NCBI GenBank assembly: GCA_050187415.1
Contig: JBFWXN010000001.1
Span: forward strand, 109,843-173,842
Source of the DNA: Ga0077555 sp050187415
GTDB taxonomy: Bacteria > Pseudomonadota > Alphaproteobacteria > Rhizobiales > Hyphomicrobiaceae
Direction of reading: 5' to 3'
Length of the DNA: 64,000 nt
Part shown: positions 33,816 through 43,000 of the stretch, one piece after another
Numbering within the stretch: position 1 is the first letter of the stretch
Layout: each line of letters starts with the position of its first letter
Program-made: the position numbers and the translations under genes
Notes under the pieces: model-generated
Database searches by the model: none
Seen by the model: the letters and a program-made list of their open reading frames with translations, nothing else
What the model was told of the DNA's origin: nothing

Positions 33816-36503
33816 CTACGCGGCTTGGTTCTTTTGCGAACCCGGATCGTAATTCAGCACCGGCGCAAGCCACCGTTCTGCTGCCTCCGCGGTCATGCCT
33901 TTCCGGCGAGCGTAATCCTCGACCTGATCGCGCTCGATCCGGCCGACGCCAAAATAGTGGCTGTCAGGATGCGAGAAATAGAGACCCGAGACCGACGACC
34001 CGGGCCACATGGCATAGCTCTCGGTCAACGAGATGCCCGCGGTCCGCTCGACGTCCATGAGCTTCCAGAGGGTGGCCTTCTCGGTGTGGTCGGGCTGGGC
34101 CGGATAGCCGGGAGCGGGGCGGATACCCACGTACTTTTCGGAAATGAGTTCATCGTTGGTCAGGCGCTCGCCCTTGACGTAACCCCAGAATTCCTTCCTG
34201 ACGCGTTCGTGCATACGCTCGGCGAAGGCTTCCGCGAGACGGTCGCAAAGAGCCTTGAGCATGATCCGGCTGTAGTCGTCGGTCGCGGCGATGCGGCTCG
34301 CGAGTGCCGCCTCCTCGCCGACGCCTGTCGTGACAGCGAATCCCCCGATGTAATCCGCGATGCCGCTGGTCTTCGGCGCAATGAAATCGGCGAGTGCGGT
34401 ATGCGCCCGGTCGCGACTGGGCTCTCGTGCCATTTGCTGTCGCAGCGTGTGCAGCGTGGCAAGCGTCGGCGATCGCGCGTCGTCGGTATAGACTTCGATG
34501 TCGTCACCGACGGCATTCGCCGGCCAAAAGCCGATGACGGCGCGCGCGCCGACCCATTTCTCCGCAACGATGCGTGCCAGCATGGCCTGCGCATCGGCAA
34601 AGAGGCGCCGCGCCTCGGTTCCGACCATGTTGTCGTCGAGAATGCGAGGATAGCGTCCGGTCAGCTCCCACGTCTGGAAAAAGGGCGTCCAATCAATATA
34701 GCGGACAAGCTCGCCAAGGTCGTATGTTTCGAAAGTCTTCGTGCCGAGGAAATCCGGTTTGCGGATGCGGGTCTTTTTCCAGTCGATCTTGAAGGCGTTG
34801 GCGCGCGCCTCGGCAAGCGTGATGCGGTTCTTGCGTGCTTCGCTCCTCAGGTGTGCATCGCGCGCCTTGGCGTACTCGGCCCGGATGCTCTCCACGTAGG
34901 GGCCGCCCCCGGCCTCCGAGAGAAGGTTCGAGACCACGCCCACGGCTCGGCTGGCATCGGTGACGTAAATCGCCTGGCCGCGCGTGTAGTTGGGACTGAT
35001 CTTGACGGCGGTGTGGACACGACTCGTGGTCGCGCCCCCTATCAGCAGCGGCACCGCAAAACCAGTACGCTCCATTTCCGCCGCGACGTGGCACATCTCG
35101 TCGAGCGATGGCGTGATGAGGCCCGAGAGGCCGATAATGTCGGCATTCTCTTCCTTGGCGACGTCGAGAATCTTCTGCGCCGGCACCATGACCCCTAGAT
35201 CGATGACTTCGTAATTGTTGCACTGGAGCACGACGCCGACGATGTTCTTGCCGATATCGTGCACGTCGCCCTTCACGGTCGCCATCACCACTTTGCCGGC
35301 CGCCGGCATCTGGTCGACGCCGGATGCACGCTTCTCGGCTTCGAGGTAGGGCTGCAGATAGGCGACCGCCTGCTTCATGACGCGCGCCGATTTCACGACT
35401 TGCGGCAGAAACATTTTGCCGGAGCCGAACAGGTCGCCAACGACGTTCATGCCCGCCATCAGCGGTCCCTCGATCACGTGCAGCGGCTTTTCCGCCTGCT
35501 GCCTCGCGACCTCGGTGTCGGTCTCGATAAATTCGGTGATGCCGTGCACGAGCGCATGCTTGAGACGTTCCTCGACCGACGCGTTGCGCCAGGCGAGATC
35601 GGCCTCCTTCCTCTTGACCCCGTCACCTTTGAAGCGGGCCGCCGCTTCGAGCAGGCGTTCGGTGGCGTCCGGACGGCGGTTGAGAACCACGTCCTCGCAC
35701 AGTTCGCGCAGGTCGGCTGGAATGTCGTCGTAGACGGCGAGTTGCCCGGCGTTGACGATGCCCATATCCATGCCCGCCTTGATGGCATGATACAGGAAAA
35801 CGGAGTGCATCATCTCGCGCATCGGCTCATTGCCGCGGAACGAGAACGAGAGGTTGGAGACACCGCCCGAGATGTGCACCAGTGGAAAGCGCTGTTTGAT
35901 TTCGCGGGTGGCTTCGATGAAATCGACACCGTAGTTGTTGTGCTCTTCGATCCCGGTTGCGACGGCGAAGATGTTTGGATCGAAGATGATGTCCTCCGGC
36001 GGAAAGCCGATGGCCTCGGTGAGCAGCTTATAGGCGCGGGAGCAGATCTCGACCTTGCGCGCCTGTGTGTCGGCCTGGCCGATCTCATCGAACGCCATCA
36101 CCACGACGGCCGCGCCATAGCGCAGCACTTTACGTGCCTGCTCGAGGAACGGCCCTTCGCCTTCCTTCATCGAGATCGAATTGACGATGGCCTTGCCCTG
36201 CACGCACTTCAGGCCCGCCTCGATGACGCTCCACTTCGAGCTGTCGATCATCACCGGGACGCGGCTTATGTCGGGCTCCGAGGCGATCATGTTGAGAAAC
36301 GTCGTCATGGCCTTCTCGCTGTCGAGCAGGCCTTCGTCCATATTCACGTCGATTATCTGAGCGCCGGCTTCGACCTGCTGGCGCGCCACGGCTAGAGCGG
36401 CCTGATAGTCGCCCTGTTCGATCAGCTTCCGGAACCGCGCCGACCCCGTGACGTTGGTTCGCTCGCCGACGTTGATGAATGAGGAGCCAGAAGAAGTGGT
36501 CAT
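33816..36503 (-). CDS. metH: Methionine synthase, pterin-, B12- and activation-domain chain of split MetH
   Basis: 895 residues. Lacks the homocysteine domain, which is encoded by the gene just upstream. In order: pterin-binding domain (residues 8-270, starting FINVGERTNVTGSARF); cobalamin cap (about 300-400); B12-binding domain with the DxHxxG motif in KGDVHDIGKNIV near 411-417; and the AdoMet-dependent reactivation domain (about 640-880, RPAPGYPAQPDHTEK, GLYFSHPDSHYFGVG). It transfers a methyl group from methyltetrahydrofolate to cobalamin and on to homocysteine in the partner subunit. The 65-base gap and its own AAGG-preceded ATG show that it is a separate gene rather than a recent frameshift. 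Confidence 0.93.
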   Translation of the reverse strand: MTTSSGSSFINVGERTNVTGSARFRKLIEQGDYQAALAVARQQVEAGAQIIDVNMDEGLLDSEKAMTTFLNMIASEPDISRVPVMIDSSKWSVIEAGLKCVQGKAIVNSISMKEGEGPFLEQARKVLRYGAAVVVMAFDEIGQADTQARKVEICSRAYKLLTEAIGFPPEDIIFDPNIFAVATGIEEHNNYGVDFIEATREIKQRFPLVHISGGVSNLSFSFRGNEPMREMMHSVFLYHAIKAGMDMGIVNAGQLAVYDDIPADLRELCEDVVLNRRPDATERLLEAAARFKGDGVKRKEADLAWRNASVEERLKHALVHGITEFIETDTEVARQQAEKPLHVIEGPLMAGMNVVGDLFGSGKMFLPQVVKSARVMKQAVAYLQPYLEAEKRASGVDQMPAAGKVVMATVKGDVHDIGKNIVGVVLQCNNYEVIDLGVMVPAQKILDVAKEENADIIGLSGLITPSLDEMCHVAAEMERTGFAVPLLIGGATTSRVHTAVKISPNYTRGQAIYVTDASRAVGVVSNLLSEAGGGPYVESIRAEYAKARDAHLRSEARKNRITLAEARANAFKIDWKKTRIRKPDFLGTKTFETYDLGELVRYIDWTPFFQTWELTGRYPRILDDNMVGTEARRLFADAQAMLARIVAEKWVGARAVIGFWPANAVGDDIEVYTDDARSPTLATLHTLRQQMAREPSRDRAHTALADFIAPKTSGIADYIGGFAVTTGVGEEAALASRIAATDDYSRIMLKALCDRLAEAFAERMHERVRKEFWGYVKGERLTNDELISEKYVGIRPAPGYPAQPDHTEKATLWKLMDVERTAGISLTESYAMWPGSSVSGLYFSHPDSHYFGVGRIERDQVEDYARRKGMTAEAAERWLAPVLNYDPGSQKNQAA

Positions 36504-36568
36504 GACTTGCTACCTTACTGACCGTGCCGGTGGCGTTCGATCTTGGCGGTCGTCACAGCAATGCTCGG

Positions 36569-37651
36569 TTAACCCGCGACGAAAGCTTCAAGGCCCGACA
36601 GGCGCATCTTCGGAGCGATGACCGGGACCTCGCGCGGGGCGAATTTGGCGACGTGCTCTGCGACGTGGGCGATGTGCTCGGGCGTCGATCCGCAGCAGCC
36701 GCCGACGATGTTGACGAGACCGTCCCTTGCCCATGCCTCGATCTGACACGCCATCTCGTGGGGCGTCTCGTCGTATTCGCCCATGGCGTTCGGCAGGCCC
36801 GCGTTGGGATAGGCCGAAACCAGAGTGTCCGCGATGCCGGCTATCTCGGCCAGGTGCGGCCGCATGAGGTCGGCCCCGAGCGCGCAGTTGAGGCCGATGG
36901 CGAAGGGCTTAAGGTGTCGCATCGAATACCAGAAGGCCGTCGGCGTCTGCCCCGAGAGCGTTCGGCCCGAGCGGTCGGTAATCGTGCCGGAGATGATGAT
37001 CGGCAGTTCGATGCCCGCTTCGTCGAAAGCCTCGAGCGTGGCGACGCCGGCTGCCTTCGCGTTCAAAGTGTCGAAGATCGTTTCGATCAGGATGAGGTCG
37101 GAGCCACCTTCGATCAGGGCCAGCACCTGCTCCCTGTAGGCGCCGCGCAGCGTGTCGAAATTGACATTGCGGTAGCTCGGATTGTTGACGTCGGGCGAGA
37201 TCGAAGCGGTCCGATTGGTCGGGCCGACCGCACCGGCGACGAATTTGGGCCGCGAAGGGTCGGCAGCCATGGCAGCGTCGCAAGCTTCCCGGGCGAGGCG
37301 AGCCGCCGCAAGATTGATCTCGTAGGACAATTTTTCCATGCCGTAGTCGGCCATGGAAATGACTTGGGCGTTGAAGGTATTCGTCTCGACGATATCCGCT
37401 CCCGCCGCGAGATATTGTGCGTGAATGTCTCTTATGACGTCCGGCTGCGTCAGCACCAGCAAGTCGTTGTTGCCCTTCACGTCGCGAGGCCAGTCTTTGA
37501 ACCGCTCGCCGCGATAGTCGGTCTCGTTGAATTTGTGACGCTGAATCATCGTGCCCATGGCGCCGTCGATGATGAGAATGCGTCGGGAGGCCAGACGCCT
37601 CAAGTCTTCGGTCCTGCGCCGGCAATCATCCTGCGATCTGGTGGCGGTCAT
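36569..37651 (-). CDS. Homocysteine S-methyltransferase domain chain of split MetH
   Basis: 360 residues from ATG 37651; the longer frame reaches 37726 but the conserved part begins RILIIDGAMGTMIQRHKFNE. This is the N-terminal module of MetH, a zinc enzyme that moves the methyl group from methylcobalamin to homocysteine. Zinc cysteines are visible in IGLNCALGADLMRPH and in the terminal VGGCCGSTPEHI. It ends 65 bases before the pterin/B12 chain on the same strand, and about 136 bases lie between the MetF stop and its ATG, in which a hairpin is found. Together the two genes equal one full-length MetH. Confidence 0.92.
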   Translation of the reverse strand: MTATRSQDDCRRRTEDLRRLASRRILIIDGAMGTMIQRHKFNETDYRGERFKDWPRDVKGNNDLLVLTQPDVIRDIHAQYLAAGADIVETNTFNAQVISMADYGMEKLSYEINLAAARLAREACDAAMAADPSRPKFVAGAVGPTNRTASISPDVNNPSYRNVNFDTLRGAYREQVLALIEGGSDLILIETIFDTLNAKAAGVATLEAFDEAGIELPIIISGTITDRSGRTLSGQTPTAFWYSMRHLKPFAIGLNCALGADLMRPHLAEIAGIADTLVSAYPNAGLPNAMGEYDETPHEMACQIEAWARDGLVNIVGGCCGSTPEHIAHVAEHVAKFAPREVPVIAPKMRLSGLEAFVAG

Positions 37652-37730
37652 TTGGTTGCCTGCAACTGTGACTAGAGCGTTTCTATTGCGGATATCACCG
37701 AACCTGGCACTCTGCCGTAGGCCCACGTGA

Positions 37731-37757
37731 CGCCCGACCCCGGAAGGTCGTCGGGCG
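37731..37757 (-). promoter_or_regulatory. Hairpin in the metF-metH intercistronic region
   Basis: Perfect 8-base arms CGCCCGAC (37731-37738) and GTCGGGCG (37750-37757) with an 11-base loop. It could stabilise mRNA ends, attenuate readthrough or be part of an RNA switch. It does not match a SAM-II or SAH riboswitch that I can recognise. No T-run follows, so it is not a plain terminator. Confidence 0.35.
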
Positions 37758-37787
37758 CTTGTCTATCTCGTCCGATCGCGTTGCCCA

Positions 37788-38720
37788 TCACGCGGCCTCG
37801 GCCGGCTTGCCGGCTTGCGGACGCAGGCCCAGTAGATGGCAAATTGCGTAGACAAGATCCGCGCGGTTGAGCGTATAGAAGTGAAACTGGCGCACTCCCT
37901 GGTCGACGAGGTCGAGCACCTGTTCCGCGGCGACTGCGGCGGCAACGAGATGCGTTGTGGCCTGATCGTCCTCGAGACCCTCGAAACGGCGAGCCAGCCA
38001 CGCGGGCATGGTCGTGCCGGTCTTCGCGCCAAAGCTCGCGATCTGCCTGAAGTTGTGGATCGGCACGATGCCCGGCAGCACCGGACACCAGATGCCGCGC
38101 GCGCGGACGCGATCGAGAAAACGCAGGTAGTGGGCGTTGTCGAAGAAAAACTGCGTAATGATCCGATCGGCGCCTGCGTCGACTTTCGCTTTGAGATTGT
38201 CGATGTCGGCTTCGATGGTAGAGCTCTCGGGATGTTTCTCGGGATAGCCGCCCACCGAAACCTCGAAATCGCCGATCCGCTTGATGCCGGCCACGAGATC
38301 GGCGGTCAGAGCATAGCCGGTTGGATGGGCCTCATAGCGCGTGCCGACGCCGGTCGGCGGGTCGCCGCGCAGCGCCACGATATGGCGCACGCCGACCGAC
38401 GCGTAGTCGCGCACGACCTCGTTGATCTCGTCACGCGAGGCGTTGACGCACGTCAGGTGGGCTGCGGGCTTGAGCTTAGTCTCACTGGCAAGGCGGGTGA
38501 CGGTCGCATGGGTGCGCTCGCGCGTCGTGCCACCCGCGCCGTAGGTGACTGAAACAAAATCCGGGCGCAACGGCGCTAGGCGACGGATCGAGTTCCACAG
38601 CGCCTCTTCCATCTTCTCTGTCTTGGGAGGGAAGAACTCGAAAGAAACGTCGATATCTCCGTTTCCGACAACGCGGCTACGGCGCTCGAGCTTCTCGGTC
38701 GTGCCTGTCGTCAGTGTCAT
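37788..38720 (-). CDS. metF: Methylenetetrahydrofolate reductase
   Basis: 310 residues, FAD enzyme that makes 5-methyltetrahydrofolate, the methyl donor for MetH. The start motif is DVSFEFFPPKTEKMEEALW, followed by VSVTYGAGGTTRERTH, HLTCVNASRDEINEVVRDY and ALRGDPPTG, all MetF signatures. The late QFFFDNAHYLRFLDRVRARG is also typical. Its ATG overlaps the stop of the ArsR-methyltransferase gene by four bases (ATGA), so the regulator and the enzyme are cotranscribed. Confidence 0.96.
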   Translation of the reverse strand: MTLTTGTTEKLERRSRVVGNGDIDVSFEFFPPKTEKMEEALWNSIRRLAPLRPDFVSVTYGAGGTTRERTHATVTRLASETKLKPAAHLTCVNASRDEINEVVRDYASVGVRHIVALRGDPPTGVGTRYEAHPTGYALTADLVAGIKRIGDFEVSVGGYPEKHPESSTIEADIDNLKAKVDAGADRIITQFFFDNAHYLRFLDRVRARGIWCPVLPGIVPIHNFRQIASFGAKTGTTMPAWLARRFEGLEDDQATTHLVAAAVAAEQVLDLVDQGVRQFHFYTLNRADLVYAICHLLGLRPQAGKPAEAA

Positions 38721-39739
38721 GCCTCGACCCTCTTTCGGCTGTTACCGCCAGTGCTTGCGTCGGGAGCAATGCTTGTATCGGGAAGAGCAGGGCGGACGGC
38801 CGTCCACACCGAAACCGTCAGCTTGCCGTCCGCGCCATGCGCCGTGGGGACGAGGTCGCGCGCAGCTGAAAGTGTCAACCCGGCGGCACTCAGCCACACG
38901 GCCATTTGCGATCGGGAGATGCCCAGGCGTTCGTGCGCGAACCGATCGCGCAGGAATTCCATCGAATGTGGTGCGAAGTCGATGATGACGAGGCGCCCGC
39001 CCGGTGCGAGGATGCGGGCCGCTTCCTGGATGGCCTGCGCCGGCTCGATCAGAAAGTGAAGCACCTGGTGCATGATGACGGCGTCAGCCGCCCCGTTGTG
39101 CAAGGCGACCTCGTAGAGGTCGCCGTGGCGCACGCTGGCGTCTCGGATATCCGAATGCTCGAGCTTGCTACGGGCATAGGCAAGCATGGTGTTGTTGATG
39201 TCGAAGCCGACGGCGCGCTTGTAGCGTCCTGCGAGCAATTCGAGCATGCGCCCGGTGCCTGTTCCCAAGTCGACGAGGAGACTGAACGGGCCTTCTCCCA
39301 CGGCGCGGACGACCTCGTCCTCGACCTCGTTCTCGGCGACGTAAAGGGATCGGATGCGGTCCCATTCGGATGCATTCGCCTGGAAATAGGTTTGCGCTGC
39401 AAGCTCGCGCTCGCGTTTGATGGTCTCGGCGCGCGATCGATCGCGCTCGAGCATGGCGTCGAGCGGATCGATGACGCCTAGCAAAGCGTCGGCCAGGCGC
39501 CCCTGGTCGCCATGCTCGACAAGCTGGAAATAGGCCCAGCTCCCATCCCGAAACCGATCCACCAGACCGGCCTCGACCAGTAGCTTCAGATGCCGGCTGA
39601 TCCGCGGCTGACTCTGATTGAGGATGCGGGTCAGATCCTTGACGCTCAGCGCGCCTTGCATCAGCAGCGCCAGAATGCGCAGGCGCGTCGGCTCGGCGGC
39701 CGCGCGCAACATCGCCAGTACGGTTCGCTGATCGAGCAA
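38717..39739 (-). CDS. ArsR-family regulator fused to SAM-dependent methyltransferase
   Basis: 340 residues. Residues 1-95 are an ArsR winged helix (AAAEPTRLRILALLMQGALS, recognition region LNQSQPRISRHLKLLVEAGL, wing VDRFRDGSWAYFQL). Residues about 140-330 are a class I methyltransferase fold with motif I VDLGTGTGRMLELLAGRY. Fusions of this type lead metF/metH operons in many alphaproteobacteria and are thought to sense S-adenosylhomocysteine or SAM. It is first in the operon, overlaps metF, and has a near-perfect palindrome over its promoter, so it probably autoregulates the whole methionine unit. Confidence 0.9.
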   Translation of the reverse strand: MLDQRTVLAMLRAAAEPTRLRILALLMQGALSVKDLTRILNQSQPRISRHLKLLVEAGLVDRFRDGSWAYFQLVEHGDQGRLADALLGVIDPLDAMLERDRSRAETIKRERELAAQTYFQANASEWDRIRSLYVAENEVEDEVVRAVGEGPFSLLVDLGTGTGRMLELLAGRYKRAVGFDINNTMLAYARSKLEHSDIRDASVRHGDLYEVALHNGAADAVIMHQVLHFLIEPAQAIQEAARILAPGGRLVIIDFAPHSMEFLRDRFAHERLGISRSQMAVWLSAAGLTLSAARDLVPTAHGADGKLTVSVWTAVRPALPDTSIAPDASTGGNSRKRVEA

Positions 39740-39772
39740 TGGTCGCGTCTCCGGGCCCTTCGACTGAGAGAG

Positions 39773-39801
39773 ATAAATATAAACATATCTTTATATGTCA
39801 A
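39773..39801 (-). promoter_or_regulatory. Promoter of the ArsR-metF-metH operon
   Basis: Minus-strand reading: -35 TTGACA (39796-39801, perfect consensus), then an AT-rich element near ATTTAT (39773-39778) at 17-base spacing as -10, a weaker match. The start codon is about 35 bases downstream at 39739. The palindromic operator lies inside the spacer. Confidence 0.55.
39777..39796. promoter_or_regulatory. 20-bp palindromic operator, probably for the ArsR-type regulator
   Basis: Plus strand: ATATAAA (39777-39783), CATATC, TTTATAT (39790-39796). The arms are perfect reverse complements and the centre is symmetric apart from one C/C pair. It overlaps the promoter spacer and the last base of the -35, so bound protein would block polymerase. 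ArsR proteins bind such 12-2-12 or related dyads. Confidence 0.6.
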
Positions 39802-39954
39802 GCCGCGCCATCGAACGGGACGACCTGTGCACATCGACAACACGTTGGAAGAAGCTTTCGCCGCTCGATCGAACCGACGTCGGCTCTGAGAGTTAAGGGT
39901 CGGTCAAGCGAATGGCGATATGGTTCCGCGCACTGATTCTCGGGGGAATTCTCA

Positions 39955-40587
39955 ATGTCGGCGATCGAAGGTGCTGCTGCTGCGCCGGGGTTCGTGCTGG
40001 ATCAATTGTCGCTCAGGCTGGCGGCGTCGCCGTCGTTCCTGGGCGCGTCCAAAGGCATCGTCTTGCTTTCGATCGCGTCGACAGCGGTTGTTTTTCTCGC
40101 AGGCATATCGCTGGCGACCGTCGGCGAGGCGTCTGCTTTGGGCGTTTTTGTCCAGCGACCCCTGGCAACCGTTCAGACCGCTGCGGGACTTTCCCTTTGG
40201 ACGGGACTGATCGCGGTGCCAGCAGCGCGCCTGATGGCGCGGTTGTGGTCCCGTCGGGAGGTCCGGATCGAAGACAGTGAGGTGCAGATACTGCGCCACA
40301 CTCCATTCGGAATCAGCCGACAGTCGGTTTCGCTCAGCACGTATCGGGGGCTCGCTCATCATATCCGGGCCTCTCTTTCCGGCCTGACGCATGAAATCGT
40401 TCTGGTGCATCCAAACCAACATCTGTCGGTCACGCTGCTGTGCACCGAGCATGTCACGCAAGCGAGGTTCGAGGAACTTAAGGCATTGCTCGGATTGCCT
40501 GAAATCCCCGCGAGCGCAATTTACGAGCGGGGCTCACGCAGGGCGCCGGCTGAGCCTGCTACGACTTTTTCAGCGGCCGCTGCATAA
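39955..40587 (+). CDS. Membrane protein of unknown function, PH-like tail
   Basis: 210 residues; GGGGGAA stands six bases before the ATG. Two transmembrane segments at residues about 33-55 (GIVLLSIASTAVVFLAGISLA) and 72-95 precede a soluble domain (100-190) rich in short beta strands (REVRIEDSEVQILRHTPFGIS, HEIVLVHPNQHLSVTLLC), reminiscent of bacterial PH-like membrane proteins. Ends in a Ala-rich tail. No functional assignment. Confidence 0.72.
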   Translation: MSAIEGAAAAPGFVLDQLSLRLAASPSFLGASKGIVLLSIASTAVVFLAGISLATVGEASALGVFVQRPLATVQTAAGLSLWTGLIAVPAARLMARLWSRREVRIEDSEVQILRHTPFGISRQSVSLSTYRGLAHHIRASLSGLTHEIVLVHPNQHLSVTLLCTEHVTQARFEELKALLGLPEIPASAIYERGSRRAPAEPATTFSAAAA

Positions 40588-40749
40588 TTTGCTTGAGCTG
40601 CCTGCAAATTGCCGCGAGCCACCTTCAATGTGGCGCTGTTCGCCCGGAGGGGAGGCTTTGACGAGCGTCTTGCGCTGTGATTCATTGCCGTTTCTTGAGG
40701 GGGCGCGTCCGGTTTCTAGATACGGCGCCGCGAGTCACGGGGATACGAT

Positions 40750-41334
40750 ATGGCGAGTTTGGCAAGTCCGGCGCTTGTAGCCATGCGATGGCTCGGCCTC
40801 GCCACTGTGTTCTTGATGTTGGCCGTCGCACCCGTTCGCGCAGCCGATCCTGCTGTCGCATTCATGGAAAGGGTGGCGCGCGAGCTGCTTGCCTCGACGC
40901 GGGCGAAATCTCCGGCGCTGATTGCGTCCGTTGTCCATCGGTATGCTGATACCGGTTATATCGGTAGGTATTCGCTCGGCAACTATCGGCAGCAGCTGAC
41001 AGCGACGGAGCAACCGGGCTATCTGGCTGGTATGGTGCGGTTCATAGGCCGCTATGCGGCGACCGAATCGCCGAAATATCCCGTCGCCTCCTACCGCATC
41101 ACGGGAAGCACGCGGGGTGCCCAAGGCATCATGGTCGATAGTGTGATCACCCTGCGGGACGGATCGAGCTATGACGTTCGCTGGCTGGTCGTGCCCAGGG
41201 GGGGGAGCTTCCGGGTTCGAGACGCGATGGTCTACGGATTCTGGATGACGCCCTTCCTGAAAAAGCTGTTCGAAAGTTATATCGCCGAGAACGGTGGTCA
41301 TGTGCGGGCACTGGTCGCGGTTCTCAGCCGATAG
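40750..41334 (+). CDS. MlaC/Ttg2D-family periplasmic phospholipid-binding protein
   Basis: 194 residues with a signal peptide (residues 1-31, ending PVRAADPA). The mature part has the MlaC fold pattern: FMERVARELLASTRAKSPAL, RYADTGYIGRYSLGNYRQQL near 65-85, and GSSYDVRWLVVPRGGSFRVRDAMVYGFWM near the end. MlaC proteins shuttle phospholipids between membranes with a MlaFEDB transporter; no mlaA/D/E/F genes are in this window, so it is an orphan here. The upstream membrane gene is 163 bases away. Confidence 0.85.
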   Translation: MASLASPALVAMRWLGLATVFLMLAVAPVRAADPAVAFMERVARELLASTRAKSPALIASVVHRYADTGYIGRYSLGNYRQQLTATEQPGYLAGMVRFIGRYAATESPKYPVASYRITGSTRGAQGIMVDSVITLRDGSSYDVRWLVVPRGGSFRVRDAMVYGFWMTPFLKKLFESYIAENGGHVRALVAVLSR

Positions 41335-41361
41335 CGAGAGCCGGTTGATGGCGCCGGCTAT

Positions 41362-42015
41362 CTACGAGGTTCGGGCCCGTTCGCGCGCTGCCAGCACCGC
41401 ATCCCTGAACATGGCCGCCGTCAGAACGCCCGTATTCGTATTATAGCGTGAGCAGTGGTAGCTGTCGTGGACCGAGAGATCCGAACGGATCTCATGGACG
41501 CGGCCGTGACCGAACGGAAATTGTGCGCGCCGGACTCCGAGGCTGACGAGAACGCTGTCGTGCGCGATTCGGCCCAGCGGGAGAATGACCTTCAGCCGCG
41601 GCATGGCTGCGATGGTCGCATTCAAGAACGCGCGGCACGATGCTATCTCGACTGTCGTCGGCTTGTTGGCAGGGGGCACGCATCGGACAGCGTTGGTGAT
41701 CCGGCAATCGACGAGCGTGAGCCCATCTTCCGGGTCGGCGCGGTACTGTCCGTGCGCAAGCCCGAGATCAAGTAGAGTAGAATAAAGTAGATCGCCGGCG
41801 AAATCGCCGGTGAAAGGGCGCCCCGTTCGGTTTGCTCCCTTCAATCCGGGGGCCAGCCCGACGATCAGGAGCCGCGCATCCGTTGGCCCGAACGATGAGA
41901 CCGGGGCGTTATGCCAGGATGCGTGAGCCGCGCGGTTTTCGGTTCTGAAGCCGGCGAGTCGCGGGCAGACGGGACAGTTATGCGGTGGCTCCGCAACCAC
42001 TTTCTGGCGTTTCAT
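41362..42015 (-). CDS. Uracil-DNA glycosylase, family 5-like
   Basis: About 217 residues from ATG 42015; the longer start at 42090 gives an unlikely leader and no strong ribosome site is visible. Base-excision repair enzyme removing uracil. Motif A-type region is GLAPGLKGANRTGRPFTGD near residue 50, and the C-terminal histidine-type motif is HDSYHCSRYNTNTG. Four cysteines (NCPVCPRL at the N-terminus, CRITNAVRC) fit an iron-sulfur cluster typical of family 4/5 enzymes. It is followed upstream on the same strand by the NYN-domain gene. Confidence 0.88.
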   Translation of the reverse strand: MKRQKVVAEPPHNCPVCPRLAGFRTENRAAHASWHNAPVSSFGPTDARLLIVGLAPGLKGANRTGRPFTGDFAGDLLYSTLLDLGLAHGQYRADPEDGLTLVDCRITNAVRCVPPANKPTTVEIASCRAFLNATIAAMPRLKVILPLGRIAHDSVLVSLGVRRAQFPFGHGRVHEIRSDLSVHDSYHCSRYNTNTGVLTAAMFRDAVLAARERARTS

Positions 42016-42118
42016 AACGGCGTCGGATCTTTGACAGACGCAATGATGGCGTTGCTCGAGATTTTGCTGCTCCATCCGGCTCGACGCCATACTACCATTT
42101 CAGCGAATGGCGCATCAG

Positions 42119-42754
42119 CTAAGGATCGAGAAGATCGTCGCCTGAGTCGCTCTCGTGGTCCGAAGCGCGCGGGCTTTGAGAACGTATGAACTGGCGCTCC
42201 CGAGTCTCGCGAGGTACCCGCGCAGATGGATCGCGACTGATCTCCTTTTCAAGATCGACCAGGTCGATGAACTGATCGGCCTGACGGCGCAATTCGTCGG
42301 CGATCATCGGTGGCTGTGTGTGGAGCGTCGAAGCGACGCTCACGCGCAGGCCCTTGTGCTGCAGCGCAGCGACCAGCGAACGAAAATCTCCATCGCCTGA
42401 AAACAGCACGACATGGTCGAGATGATCGGCCAGCTCCATAGCATCGACGGCGAGTTCGATGTCCATGTTGCCTTTGATTTTTCGGCGGCCGGATGCGTCC
42501 GTGTACTCTTTCGTCGGTTTCGTCACCATCGTGTAGCCATTGTAGTCGAGCCAGTCGATCAATGGTCGAATTGACGAATACTCCTGGTCTTCGGCAATGG
42601 CGGTGTAATACAAGGCGCGCACGAGACGGCCCTTTTTTCGGAAAACAGTCAGTAACCGCTTGTAGTCGATATCGAAGCTGAGAGCCTTGGCCGTTGCGTA
42701 CAGGTTTGCGCCGTCAATAAAAAGCGCTATGCGCTCATCGGGATAGGAAAACAT
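42119..42754 (-). CDS. NYN-domain (LabA/DUF88-type) RNase-like protein
   Basis: About 211 residues from ATG 42754; the earlier in-frame start overlaps intergenic DNA. PIN-like nuclease fold with acidic catalytic residues in LFIDGANLYATA, D in GNMDIELAVDAM and FSGDGDFRSL. Members of the LabA/DUF88 family are predicted or shown to cut RNA. The last 40 residues are polar and acidic. It lies 103 bases ahead of the uracil-DNA glycosylase on the same strand and is divergent from folK. Confidence 0.9.
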   Translation of the reverse strand: MFSYPDERIALFIDGANLYATAKALSFDIDYKRLLTVFRKKGRLVRALYYTAIAEDQEYSSIRPLIDWLDYNGYTMVTKPTKEYTDASGRRKIKGNMDIELAVDAMELADHLDHVVLFSGDGDFRSLVAALQHKGLRVSVASTLHTQPPMIADELRRQADQFIDLVDLEKEISRDPSARVPRETRERQFIRSQSPRASDHESDSGDDLLDP

Positions 42755-43000
42755 TGCGGTGATCGCCTCGTTGGGAACAACTTGCCCCGCCTCTATCGTC
42801 CCGGCTCTCCCCTCCGGCGCACCAATTCGCCGACGCGAATTTGGTGGACAACACTCCACCAGTATACGTGAGAGTCGCTACGGGGGCAAAGTCGGATCTC
42901 GACGTACAACCGAGGGTTTCAACTGCAAAACCCGGCTGAAGCGCTGTTTCGCGCATTCCCATGGCGGAGTTTCGTGTTTTCGATATCCGCATCATAAACC

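Noticed and set aside
37658..37787. SAM-II or SAH riboswitch upstream of the first metH gene
   Set aside because: I compared by eye with the known patterns and found only a simple hairpin, not the pseudoknot elements.
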